From contig NZ_JACRSU010000001.1 in assembly GCF_014384785.1 (NCBI RefSeq), forward strand, positions 310,001 through 374,000: a stretch of DNA of 64,000 nt, read 5' to 3'. This document shows positions 37,161-44,925 of this stretch, piece after piece (the stretch's first letter is position 1; every line of letters begins with the position of its first letter). The position numbers were made by a program, and so were the translations under genes. Origin of the DNA: Congzhengia minquanensis (GTDB taxonomy: Bacteria > Bacillota > Clostridia > UBA1381 > UBA9506). The notes beneath the pieces were generated by a model. That model saw only the letters and a list, made by a program, of their open reading frames with translations, was not told the origin of the DNA and searched no databases.

Positions 37161-37736
37161 ATGCAGGCAAGCACACTTTACCAAAGCATTTATACATATT
37201 TTGGAGACACAACGCCCCTTTTGGCCGACTGCGGCGCGCTCTGCGGCAAGGCCTGCTGCGGCGGCGACAGTGGCAACAGCGACGGCAGATTTAACAATGC
37301 CGATAGTTTGTGCGACTCCTCCGAGGAAACCGGCATGTATTTGTTTCCCGGCGAAAAACCGCTGTTTTTAAACCGTCCCGGTTTTCAAGTTGTGCCGTCG
37401 GAGTTTGTTTATGGCGGCAAACGGGCGGACCTGCTGTTGTGCAGCGGACTGTGCCGGCGGAGTGCACGCCCGCTGTCCTGCCGGATTTTCCCCCTCATTC
37501 CCTATTTCCGTGAGAACGCAGGTCTGAAAATTATCATAGACCCCAGGGCCTATTCCCTTTGCCCGCTGACAGAAAAAGAGGCCTATCCCTTTTTAAACCC
37601 CAGCTTTCAACGAAAAACTGAGTCGGTGTTCCGCCTGCTCCTTAAATTTTCTGAGGTGCGTGCGTTTTTGGAGGGCCTATCCGATATTTTAGACGACTAT
37701 TTAAAATTTGAACCAAAGGGGGCAATTCGGATATGA
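37161..37736 (+). CDS. Cysteine-rich putative metal-binding protein coupled to mnmE
   Basis: The 191 residues have an N-terminal cluster (CGALCGKACCGG) and a central CSGLCRRSARPLSCRIFPL, resembling the CxxxC...RPxxCRxFP pattern of YkgJ-type zinc/iron-binding proteins. GMYLFPGE is another fixed-looking element. No membrane segment or signal peptide appears. I do not know a function. The stop overlaps the mnmE start as ATGA (37733-37736), so the two are translationally coupled, which hints at a role near tRNA modification or a redox or metal supply. Confidence is good for the gene, low for function. Confidence 0.8.
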   Translation: MQASTLYQSIYTYFGDTTPLLADCGALCGKACCGGDSGNSDGRFNNADSLCDSSEETGMYLFPGEKPLFLNRPGFQVVPSEFVYGGKRADLLLCSGLCRRSARPLSCRIFPLIPYFRENAGLKIIIDPRAYSLCPLTEKEAYPFLNPSFQRKTESVFRLLLKFSEVRAFLEGLSDILDDYLKFEPKGAIRI

Positions 37737-39097
37737 CAAACGAAACCATTGCAGCCATTGCAACGCCTCACGGCACCGGCGGCATATCCATCATCCGCAT
37801 CAGCGGGCCGGACAGCGTAGTTGTGGCCGACAGAGTTTTTCGCGCAAAAAACGGTAAACCGCTAGAGGAAGCCGCCTCTCACACCATTCACTACGGGTTT
37901 ATTTACGACGGCAATCATGTGGTAGACGAAGTGTTAATTTCCGTTATGCTTGCCCCCAACACCTTTACCCGGGAAAACACGGTGGAAATTAACTGCCACG
38001 GCGGATTGGTGGTAACCGAGGCCGTGCTTGCCTGCGTCTTAAAAAATGGCGCTGCTTTGGCCGCCCCGGGCGAATTCACCAAACGTGCTTTTTTAAACGG
38101 CCGTTTAGACCTTTCCCAGGCCGAAGCTGTGATTGACGTGATTCATTCGCCCTCCTCCCTTGCCCTGTCCGCCGCGGCAAACCAGCTGGGCGGTGCACTG
38201 TCAGATGAAATTAACCAAATTCGGGACGTGGTGTTAGAGGTTTTGGCAAAAATCAACGCCAATTTAGACTATCCGGAGGAGGACGTGGACGAATATGAAC
38301 CGGGCAGTCTGCTGAAAGACCTTACGAAGGTGCAGGATGGGCTAAATTCCCTTCTTGCAACCGCGAACCGGGGCAGACTAATCCGCGACGGGATTGACAC
38401 TGTAATATGCGGAAAGCCCAACGTGGGGAAATCCTCCGTTTTAAATTTGCTCGCAAGGGAGTCCCGCGCCATTGTGACGGACATTGCCGGCACCACCCGG
38501 GACGTGATTGAAGAGCGCGTCACACTGAACGGAATTGTGTTAAACGTGTTCGACACAGCGGGGATCCGACAGACGGAAGACAGAATTGAAAGCCTGGGAA
38601 TTGACAAATCGAAAAAATATATTGAAAAGGCCGGCCTTGTTCTGTTCGTGGTTGACGGGTCGCAAGATATCACCCAGGAAGACTTAGACATTTTTGAAAC
38701 AATTCGGGATAAAAACGTAATTGTGCTGCTGAATAAATGCGATTTAAACTGCATAAAAACCGGCGGCGCGTTTGACGGTGCAGACGCGGTGGCAATCTCC
38801 GCCAAAACAGGCGAAGGGTTAACCGCACTGACCAATAAAATTGAAGAAAAGTTTCAGCTGGGCGTGTTGTCCGCTGAAAACCGAGCAGTTTTAACTAACC
38901 TCAGACACAAAGAGGCGGCACATAACGCTTTAGCGGCTGTTTCGCGTGCTGCGGCGGCTTTAAATGCCCAGGTGCCTTACGACTTGGTGTCCATCGACAT
39001 TACCGACTGTGCGGCGCATTTGGGCGAAATTACGGGTAAAACCGTATCGGAAGAAGTGGTGGACAAAATATTTGCCCGGTTTTGTCTGGGAAAATAG
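37733..39097 (+). CDS. mnmE: tRNA uridine-5-carboxymethylaminomethyl GTPase MnmE
   Basis: MnmE with MnmG modifies U34 of tRNAs. The 454 residues have the formyl-THF-binding N-terminus (IAAIATPHGTGGISIIRISG), the helical domain, and the G domain: GKPNVGKSS (G1), DTAGIR (G3) and LLNKCD (G4). The protein ends FCLGK, where the conserved cysteine of the Cys-[ILM]-Gly-Lys tail is present. No mnmG is next to it, unlike many Clostridia where they adjoin. It is coupled to the Cys-rich gene upstream. Confidence 0.97.
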   Translation: MTNETIAAIATPHGTGGISIIRISGPDSVVVADRVFRAKNGKPLEEAASHTIHYGFIYDGNHVVDEVLISVMLAPNTFTRENTVEINCHGGLVVTEAVLACVLKNGAALAAPGEFTKRAFLNGRLDLSQAEAVIDVIHSPSSLALSAAANQLGGALSDEINQIRDVVLEVLAKINANLDYPEEDVDEYEPGSLLKDLTKVQDGLNSLLATANRGRLIRDGIDTVICGKPNVGKSSVLNLLARESRAIVTDIAGTTRDVIEERVTLNGIVLNVFDTAGIRQTEDRIESLGIDKSKKYIEKAGLVLFVVDGSQDITQEDLDIFETIRDKNVIVLLNKCDLNCIKTGGAFDGADAVAISAKTGEGLTALTNKIEEKFQLGVLSAENRAVLTNLRHKEAAHNALAAVSRAAAALNAQVPYDLVSIDITDCAAHLGEITGKTVSEEVVDKIFARFCLGK

Positions 39098-39172
39098 TAT
39101 ATTATAGTCCAGACAGCAATAAATTAAATAGTGACATGCTATCATATCTTCCCCTTGAAAGGATGACAGAAC

Positions 39173-40918
39173 TTGAAGGAAATTAAGAAACAATCGTTTA
39201 TGGAGGGCGCGGCGGTTTTGGTTGTTGCCCATTTGGTTGTAAAAATAATCGGCGCATGCTTTAAAATACCTTTAGCCAACATTTTGCACGAAACGGGAAT
39301 GGCCTTTTTCACCCGGGCCTATAATCTCTATGCCGCCATGTTCGTTATGGCGACAGCTGGTCTGCCTGTGGCCGTTTCCAAAATGGTGTCGGAAAGCCTG
39401 GCCAAAAAAAACTACGGCGAGTCGAAAAAAATTCTCAGAGCCGCGGTAATTTTGCTCACCATCATCGGTGCGGCAGGTACCTGCGTGCTGTTTTTCGGTG
39501 CGCGCCCCTTTGCCGAAGGAGCGTTTAACTCACCCGGCTCTTATCTTAGCATTGTGGCCATTTCTCCCGCAATTTTGTTCATCTCTATGCTGTCAGCTTT
39601 CCGGGGCTATTTTCAGGGCCATTCCAACATGATTCCCACAGCCTATTCCGAGGTGTTAGAGTCGGTTGCAAAGCTTGTTATCGGCCTTGCAGGCGCTTAC
39701 TTTTTAATGTCGGTTTCTGTGGAACTGGCAGCGGCGGGTGCGGTGTTCGGCGTAACCCTGGGCGGCCTCTTTGCCCTGCTGTTATTGGTGTTTTTCTACT
39801 ATAAAAACAAAAGAAGCACCCCATCTTACAACACAACTGCGGCTCGCTCCACCAGCACAATTTTTGTAAAGCTCTTAACCATTGCCGTGCCCATTACCAT
39901 TGGCGCGGCGGTGATGTCGTTAACCAACGTTATCGACACGTTTATGATAGGAAACCGGCTTCAGGCAATTTCTGTTACGCCGGATTTGTTCCGCACACTG
40001 ACGGAGTTTTTCGGTGTTAACCCGCAAGACGCCATGGTGGGGGCCAACATCTCTCACGAGGCAGCGGATGTGATGTATGGCTCCTATTCGGGCTATGCCA
40101 TGTCTTTGTTTAACCTGCCGCCCTCCATTGTCACGTCCATCTCCATGAGCATTGTGCCTGCCATTTCCGCGGCGTTGGCAATCAGCAACAAATCTCAGGC
40201 TAGGTTGCTCACCGAGTCCTCCATTCGGATTACGACGATTTTCTCCCTGCCCTGCGCCATTGGCCTGGCTGTTTTATCCACGCCGATTTTAATTTGCCTT
40301 TATAATAATGCCCGGGCACAGGACACGCTGACGCTCCTTTCCCTGGCAATTGTGTTTGTTTGCACCGTTTCTGTTTCCACCGCCATTTTGCAGGCGGCGG
40401 GCCACGTGTTTATTCCCGTGCGCAACATGCTCATCGGCGGACTGTTCAAGGTGGTTTCAAACTATGTTTTAATTGCCGTGCCTGCCTTAAACATTGGCGG
40501 TGCTCCGGTCAGCACCTTTTGCTGTTACCTCTTAATTGCAGGTTTGAATCTTATGTCCATCAAAAAAATTATAAAGCCAAATTTCAATGTGCGGGATTTT
40601 ATTATCAAGCCTTTCATATCGGCCTTGATTATGGGGCTGATTGTATATCTGTCGTTTAACGTGGCGGCGGGACTTTTAGGTTGCCCCTTAATTGATTTGT
40701 CCGTTCAGTTCGTGCCGCAAAACGCGCCTGTTACCCCTGTGCTCTCCAGCGTTCGGTTTAAAATCATCATTGCACTGGGAATCTCCATCTTTATCGGTGT
40801 AATTGCCTATGGCGCGGCCATTCTTTTGCTCCGGGCTGTTCAAAAAGAAGACATTGAAATGCTTCCAAAGGGCAAAAAAATTGCAATATTTTTGCAAAAA
40901 CATAAGATTTTATCGTAA
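39173..40918 (+). CDS. SpoVB/MurJ-like polysaccharide or lipid II flippase
   Basis: The 581 residues form 14 or so hydrophobic segments of the MOP (MATE-like) exporter superfamily. The N-terminus QSFMEGAAVLVVAHLVVKIIGACFKIPL matches the SpoVB/YtgP group, though I keep the quote broken here as QSFMEGAAVLVVAHL. AFRGYFQGHSNMIPTAYSEVLE and MFNLPPS-like loops follow. YtgP-type proteins act as lipid II flippases. The start is TTG 39173, about ten bases after AAAGG; ATG 39200 is possible but would cut the first conserved residues. The bond to wall synthesis fits its position after mnmE only loosely. Confidence 0.85.
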   Translation: MKEIKKQSFMEGAAVLVVAHLVVKIIGACFKIPLANILHETGMAFFTRAYNLYAAMFVMATAGLPVAVSKMVSESLAKKNYGESKKILRAAVILLTIIGAAGTCVLFFGARPFAEGAFNSPGSYLSIVAISPAILFISMLSAFRGYFQGHSNMIPTAYSEVLESVAKLVIGLAGAYFLMSVSVELAAAGAVFGVTLGGLFALLLLVFFYYKNKRSTPSYNTTAARSTSTIFVKLLTIAVPITIGAAVMSLTNVIDTFMIGNRLQAISVTPDLFRTLTEFFGVNPQDAMVGANISHEAADVMYGSYSGYAMSLFNLPPSIVTSISMSIVPAISAALAISNKSQARLLTESSIRITTIFSLPCAIGLAVLSTPILICLYNNARAQDTLTLLSLAIVFVCTVSVSTAILQAAGHVFIPVRNMLIGGLFKVVSNYVLIAVPALNIGGAPVSTFCCYLLIAGLNLMSIKKIIKPNFNVRDFIIKPFISALIMGLIVYLSFNVAAGLLGCPLIDLSVQFVPQNAPVTPVLSSVRFKIIIALGISIFIGVIAYGAAILLLRAVQKEDIEMLPKGKKIAIFLQKHKILS

Positions 40919-40965
40919 ATTTCACATATGCTAACGAAAAAAGTGCAGAAATTGAGGAAAAAACA

Positions 40966-41760
40966 ATGAATTTTACAAAAAAGGACTATACTTTTGAGGA
41001 TTTAATTGATATAATGAAAGTACTACGAGGTGAGAACGGTTGCCCTTGGGACAGGGCGCAGACCCACCAGTCCATTAAATATTGCCTCTTGGAAGAAGCA
41101 TGCGAAGCAATGGAGGCATTGGACGAAAAACAACCGGACAATTTTGCCGACGAATTGGGCGATGTTTTGCTTCAGGTCGTATTTCATTCTGAAATGGCGG
41201 AAGAGGAAGGCAACTTTTCCATTCAGAATGTTTTAAATCACATTTGCAAAAAGTTGATTTCCCGTCATACACACATCTTTGGAAACGACAAAACGAACAA
41301 CACCACAGAAGCATTGGACCTTTGGGAGGAGAATAAAAAAGCGGAAAAGGGCCTAAAGACCCAGACAGAGCTGATGCGCGACGTTTGTTCCTATCTGCCT
41401 GCTTTAATGCGCGCCCAAAAGGTGCAGAAAAAAGCTGCCCAGGTGGGGTTTGACTGGGATGATTTCACCGGAGCATTTTGCAAGCTCACAGAGGAAGTAA
41501 ACGAGCTGAAAGCTGCAGCGGCAGAACAAAACGCAGAGCATATGGAAGAGGAACTGGGCGACCTTTTGTTTTCTGCAGTGAATGTGAGCCGTTTTTTAGA
41601 GGTGAATCCGGAGGAGGCTTTAAAAAAGGCTACCGATAAATTTTTAGCGCGTTTTGAAAAAATGGAGCGCGCCGCTATAACGTCCGGCAGGGATCTAAAC
41701 GGCATGACCCTCGCCGAGATGGACGAATTGTGGAACCAGGCAAAAGACGGGCGGATTTAA
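40966..41760 (+). CDS. mazG: Nucleoside triphosphate pyrophosphohydrolase MazG
   Basis: MazG hydrolyses (d)NTPs, including damaged ones, to NMP and pyrophosphate. The 264 residues have two MazG domains: the first with LRGENGCPWDRAQTHQSI, EEACEAMEAL and DELGDVLLQVVFH giving the Glu/Asp metal sites. The second has VGFDWDDFTGAF, EEVNELKAA and EEELGDLLFSAVNVSRF. Length and two-domain order are those of the full-size enzyme. It is followed by HU. Confidence 0.95.
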   Translation: MNFTKKDYTFEDLIDIMKVLRGENGCPWDRAQTHQSIKYCLLEEACEAMEALDEKQPDNFADELGDVLLQVVFHSEMAEEEGNFSIQNVLNHICKKLISRHTHIFGNDKTNNTTEALDLWEENKKAEKGLKTQTELMRDVCSYLPALMRAQKVQKKAAQVGFDWDDFTGAFCKLTEEVNELKAAAAEQNAEHMEEELGDLLFSAVNVSRFLEVNPEEALKKATDKFLARFEKMERAAITSGRDLNGMTLAEMDELWNQAKDGRI

Positions 41761-41820
41761 TTGTTTATTTTATAGCCGTTTGGCTATATTAAGATTATTA
41801 TACTAATAGGAGGAAGTAAA

Positions 41821-42096
41821 ATGAACAAGACAGAATTAGTGTCGGCTATGGCTGAAAAGGCTGACGTAACGAAGAAAGACGCGGAAAAGGTGCTCGGCGC
41901 TTTTATCGATGTTGTGGGAGACGCATTAAAGAAGGGTGACAAAATCCAGCTTGTAGGATTTGGTACCTTTGAAACAAGAGAAAGAGCCGCAAGAGAAGGC
42001 AAAAATCCTCAGACAGGCGAGAAGATTAAAATTGCTGCCTGCACAGTACCTGCTTTTAAGGCTGGCAAAGCGTTAAAAGACTTAATTGCAAAATAA
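41821..42096 (+). CDS. hup: DNA-binding protein HU
   Basis: HU is a histone-like dimer that bends and compacts DNA. The 91 residues start MNKTELVSAMAEKADVTKKD and hold GFGTFETRERAAREGKNPQTGE, the beta-arm with the Pro-containing tip, ending in FKAGKALKDLI. The ribosome site AGGAGG lies just before ATG. It is a small single-gene unit closed by a strong terminator. A hairpin (41771-41788) sits in the leader. Confidence 0.96.
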   Translation: MNKTELVSAMAEKADVTKKDAEKVLGAFIDVVGDALKKGDKIQLVGFGTFETRERAAREGKNPQTGEKIKIAACTVPAFKAGKALKDLIAK

Positions 42097-42113
42097 AATT
42101 GTAACCGAAAAAG

Positions 42114-42150
42114 AAGGGAACAGCAAAAGCTGTTCCCTTTTGGTTTTTAA
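42114..42150. terminator. HU terminator (same stem recurs at 44892)
   Basis: GGGAACAGC (42116-42124), an AAAA loop and GCTGTTCCC (42129-42137) extend by A-T pairs and end in TTTTGGTTTTTA. The reverse strand also gives TTCTTTTT, so it can serve both directions. The same core stem-loop is found at 44892-44913. Confidence 0.9.
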
Positions 42151-42155
42151 TAAGA

Positions 42156-42180
42156 CCCCCTTCCGCAATGCGGAGGGGGG
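42156..42180 (-). terminator. GC-rich hairpin after the polysaccharide deacetylase gene
   Basis: CCCCCTTCCGC (42156-42166) pairs with GCGGAGGGGGG (42170-42180) over an AAT loop. On the minus strand it lies 11 bases past the deacetylase stop; the tail TCTTATTAAAA is poor, so it may act together with the HU hairpin downstream. Confidence 0.6.
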
Positions 42181-42191
42181 CGGTTTGGTTT

Positions 42192-42974
42192 CTACTTTGC
42201 CAGAAGATTTTTCAGCGCAGCGCCCTTCCAGCGGTTTATTCTGCCGTGAGGTACTCCCGGGTAAACAGGCCGTTTTTCATCGCTGGTGAAAGTTGCGGTA
42301 AAGCCGGCGTTTCTTAAGGCGCGGTCTGTATCTGTGTTGTAAATCCCATTCGGATAGGACAGCACAGCCACCTTTTTTCCTATTATTTTTTCGAGAATAT
42401 TTGCGCTCTTTAAAAAGTCATCTGCTATCGGATTAGGATTTTTGCTGTCAAAACTTTGCTTGAGTTCAGAAACAGGCATGTTGTGTAAGCTATAAGAATG
42501 GCTGCCGATTTCCACCACATCTAATCTTGAAAGCGCAGACAGGTGTTCTTTGGCGATGTGGTCTTCCATGCCGATTTTTGAACCGATTACAAAAAAAGTA
42601 GCTTTGGCGCCATACCGTTCCAGAACAGGCTTAGCAAAATAAAAATCGCTTTCATATCCGTCGTCAAAAGTCACGGCAACATAGTTCCCCCGAGGCCTCT
42701 TACCGCTTAAAACATCGTCAACTTCAGAGGCAAAACAAAACGTATAGCCGTTTTCCTTTAAAAATCGGATATCCTCCTCAAATGTTTTTGAAGAGATGCA
42801 AAATGCATTGTTGGCATCAGCCGGGTCGTCTGAAATTTTGTGATACATCAGAACCGTTACACTGCTTTTCCCAGCAGGCTGCGGAGCATTTGACACAGCG
42901 TGCACAGCAGCGCTGACCGGCGCTGCGGAAAACAGCAGGGACGCCGCAACCAGAAATGCTGCAAGCTTTTTCAA
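42192..42974 (-). CDS. Secreted polysaccharide deacetylase (NodB domain)
   Basis: The protein probably removes N- or O-acetyl groups from wall or other polysaccharides outside the cell. I start at TTG 42974 (signal peptide LKKLAAFLVAASLLFSAAPVSA), five bases after GAAGGAGG, giving 260 residues; upstream codons have no site. The NodB core is visible: AVTFDDGYES with the catalytic Asp pair, HSYSLHN with the two metal His, and VAVLSYPNGIYN. VLMYHKISD opens the fold. It is the last gene after the Trp-rich secreted protein on the minus strand. Confidence 0.9.
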   Translation of the reverse strand: MKKLAAFLVAASLLFSAAPVSAAVHAVSNAPQPAGKSSVTVLMYHKISDDPADANNAFCISSKTFEEDIRFLKENGYTFCFASEVDDVLSGKRPRGNYVAVTFDDGYESDFYFAKPVLERYGAKATFFVIGSKIGMEDHIAKEHLSALSRLDVVEIGSHSYSLHNMPVSELKQSFDSKNPNPIADDFLKSANILEKIIGKKVAVLSYPNGIYNTDTDRALRNAGFTATFTSDEKRPVYPGVPHGRINRWKGAALKNLLAK

Positions 42975-43016
42975 TGCTTTTCCTCCTTCACAGCAATTCA
43001 ACAGGTCAGAATTCTG

Positions 43017-44339
43017 TTATTCCGTAAATGTGTAAACCGCACCGGGCACAAATGCGTCAAAATCACCCAGCGAATGGTTCACGCGGCTGATGGAATAAAT
43101 AAACTCATCCGGGCCGCGGCCTGTTCTTCTCCACAGCTCAATTGCGGTGTCGGTAACCTTGATGTAAGAATTCGCATATTCACCGGTGGGAATTCTTAAA
43201 ACAGGCGAGCCGTCGGCGTTATATGCCGGCTTTCCGTCAATATATTTCCACTCAATGATGTTAAAAGGATTGCTCGCCATGGGATAGTTTGCAAGATCTG
43301 TTCCTAAATCCATCCAATTCACATATCTCCACTCCACATTGGGCGTAGCCTTGCCATTGGTGTAACGATAAACTCTGGGCGTATCGTTTCTGCCGTCTAA
43401 AACCAGGCCGTTCACAACCAGATACTGATATTGCCTGTAAGGCTCCTCCATCTCATAGGACAGCGGCGTCCATGCAACTTTCGCGCCGCCATACCGAACA
43501 ACATCCCAGTCCCAATTCCAGCCTTTATCGCTGTTTGCAAGATACAGCGCGGCAACATCCTTTGTGGGATTGTCGTTGTGGAATGACGGACCCGTAACAA
43601 ATTTCGACTGAATGGCCCCCACCTGCGATGCAATTTCCTCATCAGACACAACATACTGACCATTGACGTCAATAGCGCTTAAATTAGCGTTGTGGAAAAA
43701 CGTTCCTTCGGCGATTTCCCGGGTGTTATAGTCATAGTCAAAAATTTTGTTATTTACGCCAAAAGTTTCATACATGGCTGCTACCTCAGGCGAAACAAAC
43801 CTTCCGTTTAAATCGAAATTGGCAACGCCAAACGCCTGAAAGGAGTAGGAAACCTGAGCATTGCGGTTGGTAGGCGAAAGCAGCACTGCTTCTACACTTT
43901 CATTTTCGCCAAAATCCCACGACCAGCCTTTGCCGGGAATGTTTGTCTGCTGGCGCTGATAAATTCTGTGGCCGCCTGTTGCCGGATCGACACAAACTTC
44001 CCACATGTAGTCCTTAAACCGGGTTTCCCACTGGGGAAACTGATTATTATAACGGGTAATTTTCTGATATGTACCTTCCAAATAGAGCCTGTCGTAGCCG
44101 GCATGAGGATAGTTATACTCATACCCTTCAAACCGCCACTCCACACTTTCCGGTGAAACGGGATCAATTTTCGACTTTGACGTGAAATAGCCGTTTACCT
44201 TTTCGTTGTAAATTTTACCAATGTTGTTCAGGTCTCTTGTGTCATATCCTGCAAAGTACCACTCTGCAGAAGCAGAAACCGAACCGAAAGCCATTGCCGC
44301 GGCAAGAAAAACGGCAATTCTTCTCTTTTTGAATTGCAT
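43017..44339 (-). CDS. Secreted Trp/Tyr-rich protein of unknown family
   Basis: I start at ATG 44339 (MQFKKRRIAVFLAAAMAFGSVSASA), behind GGGAGG; the 440 residues begin with a clear signal peptide. The rest is rich in Trp, Tyr and Asn. Short repeats of the type (V/I)EW(R/K)(F/Y) recur: SAEWYFAGYD, VEWRFEGYEY, VEWRYVNWMD, IEWKYIDGKP. YNADGSPVLRIPTGEY and GWSWDFGENE suggest beta-strand repeats facing outside. No catalytic motif or known domain is recognised, and there is no LPXTG anchor. It sits between a deacetylase gene and a divergent XRE regulator. Confidence 0.75.
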   Translation of the reverse strand: MQFKKRRIAVFLAAAMAFGSVSASAEWYFAGYDTRDLNNIGKIYNEKVNGYFTSKSKIDPVSPESVEWRFEGYEYNYPHAGYDRLYLEGTYQKITRYNNQFPQWETRFKDYMWEVCVDPATGGHRIYQRQQTNIPGKGWSWDFGENESVEAVLLSPTNRNAQVSYSFQAFGVANFDLNGRFVSPEVAAMYETFGVNNKIFDYDYNTREIAEGTFFHNANLSAIDVNGQYVVSDEEIASQVGAIQSKFVTGPSFHNDNPTKDVAALYLANSDKGWNWDWDVVRYGGAKVAWTPLSYEMEEPYRQYQYLVVNGLVLDGRNDTPRVYRYTNGKATPNVEWRYVNWMDLGTDLANYPMASNPFNIIEWKYIDGKPAYNADGSPVLRIPTGEYANSYIKVTDTAIELWRRTGRGPDEFIYSISRVNHSLGDFDAFVPGAVYTFTE

Positions 44340-44426
44340 ATGAATTCCTCCCATAATGAATTTAAATGATTTTTTCTTCTAAACGGACTGTGTATTTTAT
44401 TTCCGTTCATCAAAAACCTTATTCAG

Positions 44427-44455
44427 ATTATAGCATACAAAAATTCCATTGTCAA
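44427..44455 (-). promoter_or_regulatory. Consensus promoter of the Trp-rich secreted protein gene
   Basis: Minus strand: TTGACA (44450-44455), 17 bases, TATAAT (44427-44432), with TG in the extended -10 position. A strong vegetative promoter. Confidence 0.9.
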
Positions 44456-44524
44456 CACATTTTGTGTTATTTTTTTATATTTAAATTCATTTTGTTTCAT
44501 AATAATGTTATCAAAAATTTGTTA

Positions 44525-44533
44525 TGCTATAAT
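44525..44533 (+). promoter_or_regulatory. Extended -10 promoter of the XRE gene at 44567
   Basis: TGCTATAAT (44525-44533) lies 33 bases upstream of the ATG; no good -35 is present. It faces away from the secreted-protein promoter. Confidence 0.6.
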
Positions 44534-44566
44534 GAAGTGGGATTATTCTATCTTGGGAGAAACAAT

Positions 44567-44890
44567 ATGTTTAGTGAACGTCTTCGCTTTTTGCGGGAAA
44601 CCACCGGGTTGTCACAAATTGAATTAGCCAAAAAAATTGGCGTTGCCGCTTCGACCTACCGGAATTATGAAAACACATCCCGGGAGCCAAATTACGACAC
44701 TTTGGTAAAAATTGCGTCGGTTTTGGAGGTAAGCACTGATTTTCTGCTTGGCGCCCAGCAGTCCGAAGCGCAAAACGACCGTCTGATGCTGGCCATTTCC
44801 CAGCTTCCGAAAGAGGCCATGCCTTATCTCTATGACTATGTGAACTATCTCGGATTTAAATATCGTATTATAGATGGAAAAAAAAAGTAA
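44567..44890 (+). CDS. XRE-family transcriptional regulator
   Basis: The 107 residues start at ATG 44567 behind GGGAG. ERLRFLRETTGLSQIELAKKIGVAASTYRNYENTSREP (read in parts) is a Cro/CI helix-turn-helix over residues 4-60. ALEVSTDFLLG-type VLEVSTDFLLG ends the fold. The C-terminal 40 residues (RLMLAISQLPKEAMPYLYDYVNYL) are helical and may dimerise. It is divergent from the Trp-rich secreted gene, so it may control that gene and the deacetylase; no operator repeat is obvious between them. Confidence 0.9.
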   Translation: MFSERLRFLRETTGLSQIELAKKIGVAASTYRNYENTSREPNYDTLVKIASVLEVSTDFLLGAQQSEAQNDRLMLAISQLPKEAMPYLYDYVNYLGFKYRIIDGKKK

Positions 44891-44891
44891 A

Positions 44892-44922
44892 GGGAACAGC
44901 AAAAGCTGTTCCCATTTTTTTG
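44892..44922. terminator. Bidirectional terminator, duplicate of the HU hairpin
   Basis: The stem GGGAACAGC with AAAA loop and GCTGTTCCC (44892-44913) is followed by ATTTTTTTG; the minus strand has TTTACTTTTTTTTT. It separates the XRE gene and the beta-helix gene, and repeats the 42116 stem-loop base for base. Confidence 0.9.
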
Positions 44923-44925
44923 TTG

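Noticed and set aside
38269..38835. 188-codon open frame on the minus strand inside mnmE
   Set aside because: Antisense to the MnmE G domain; Ser/Pro/Phe-rich shadow with no start signal.
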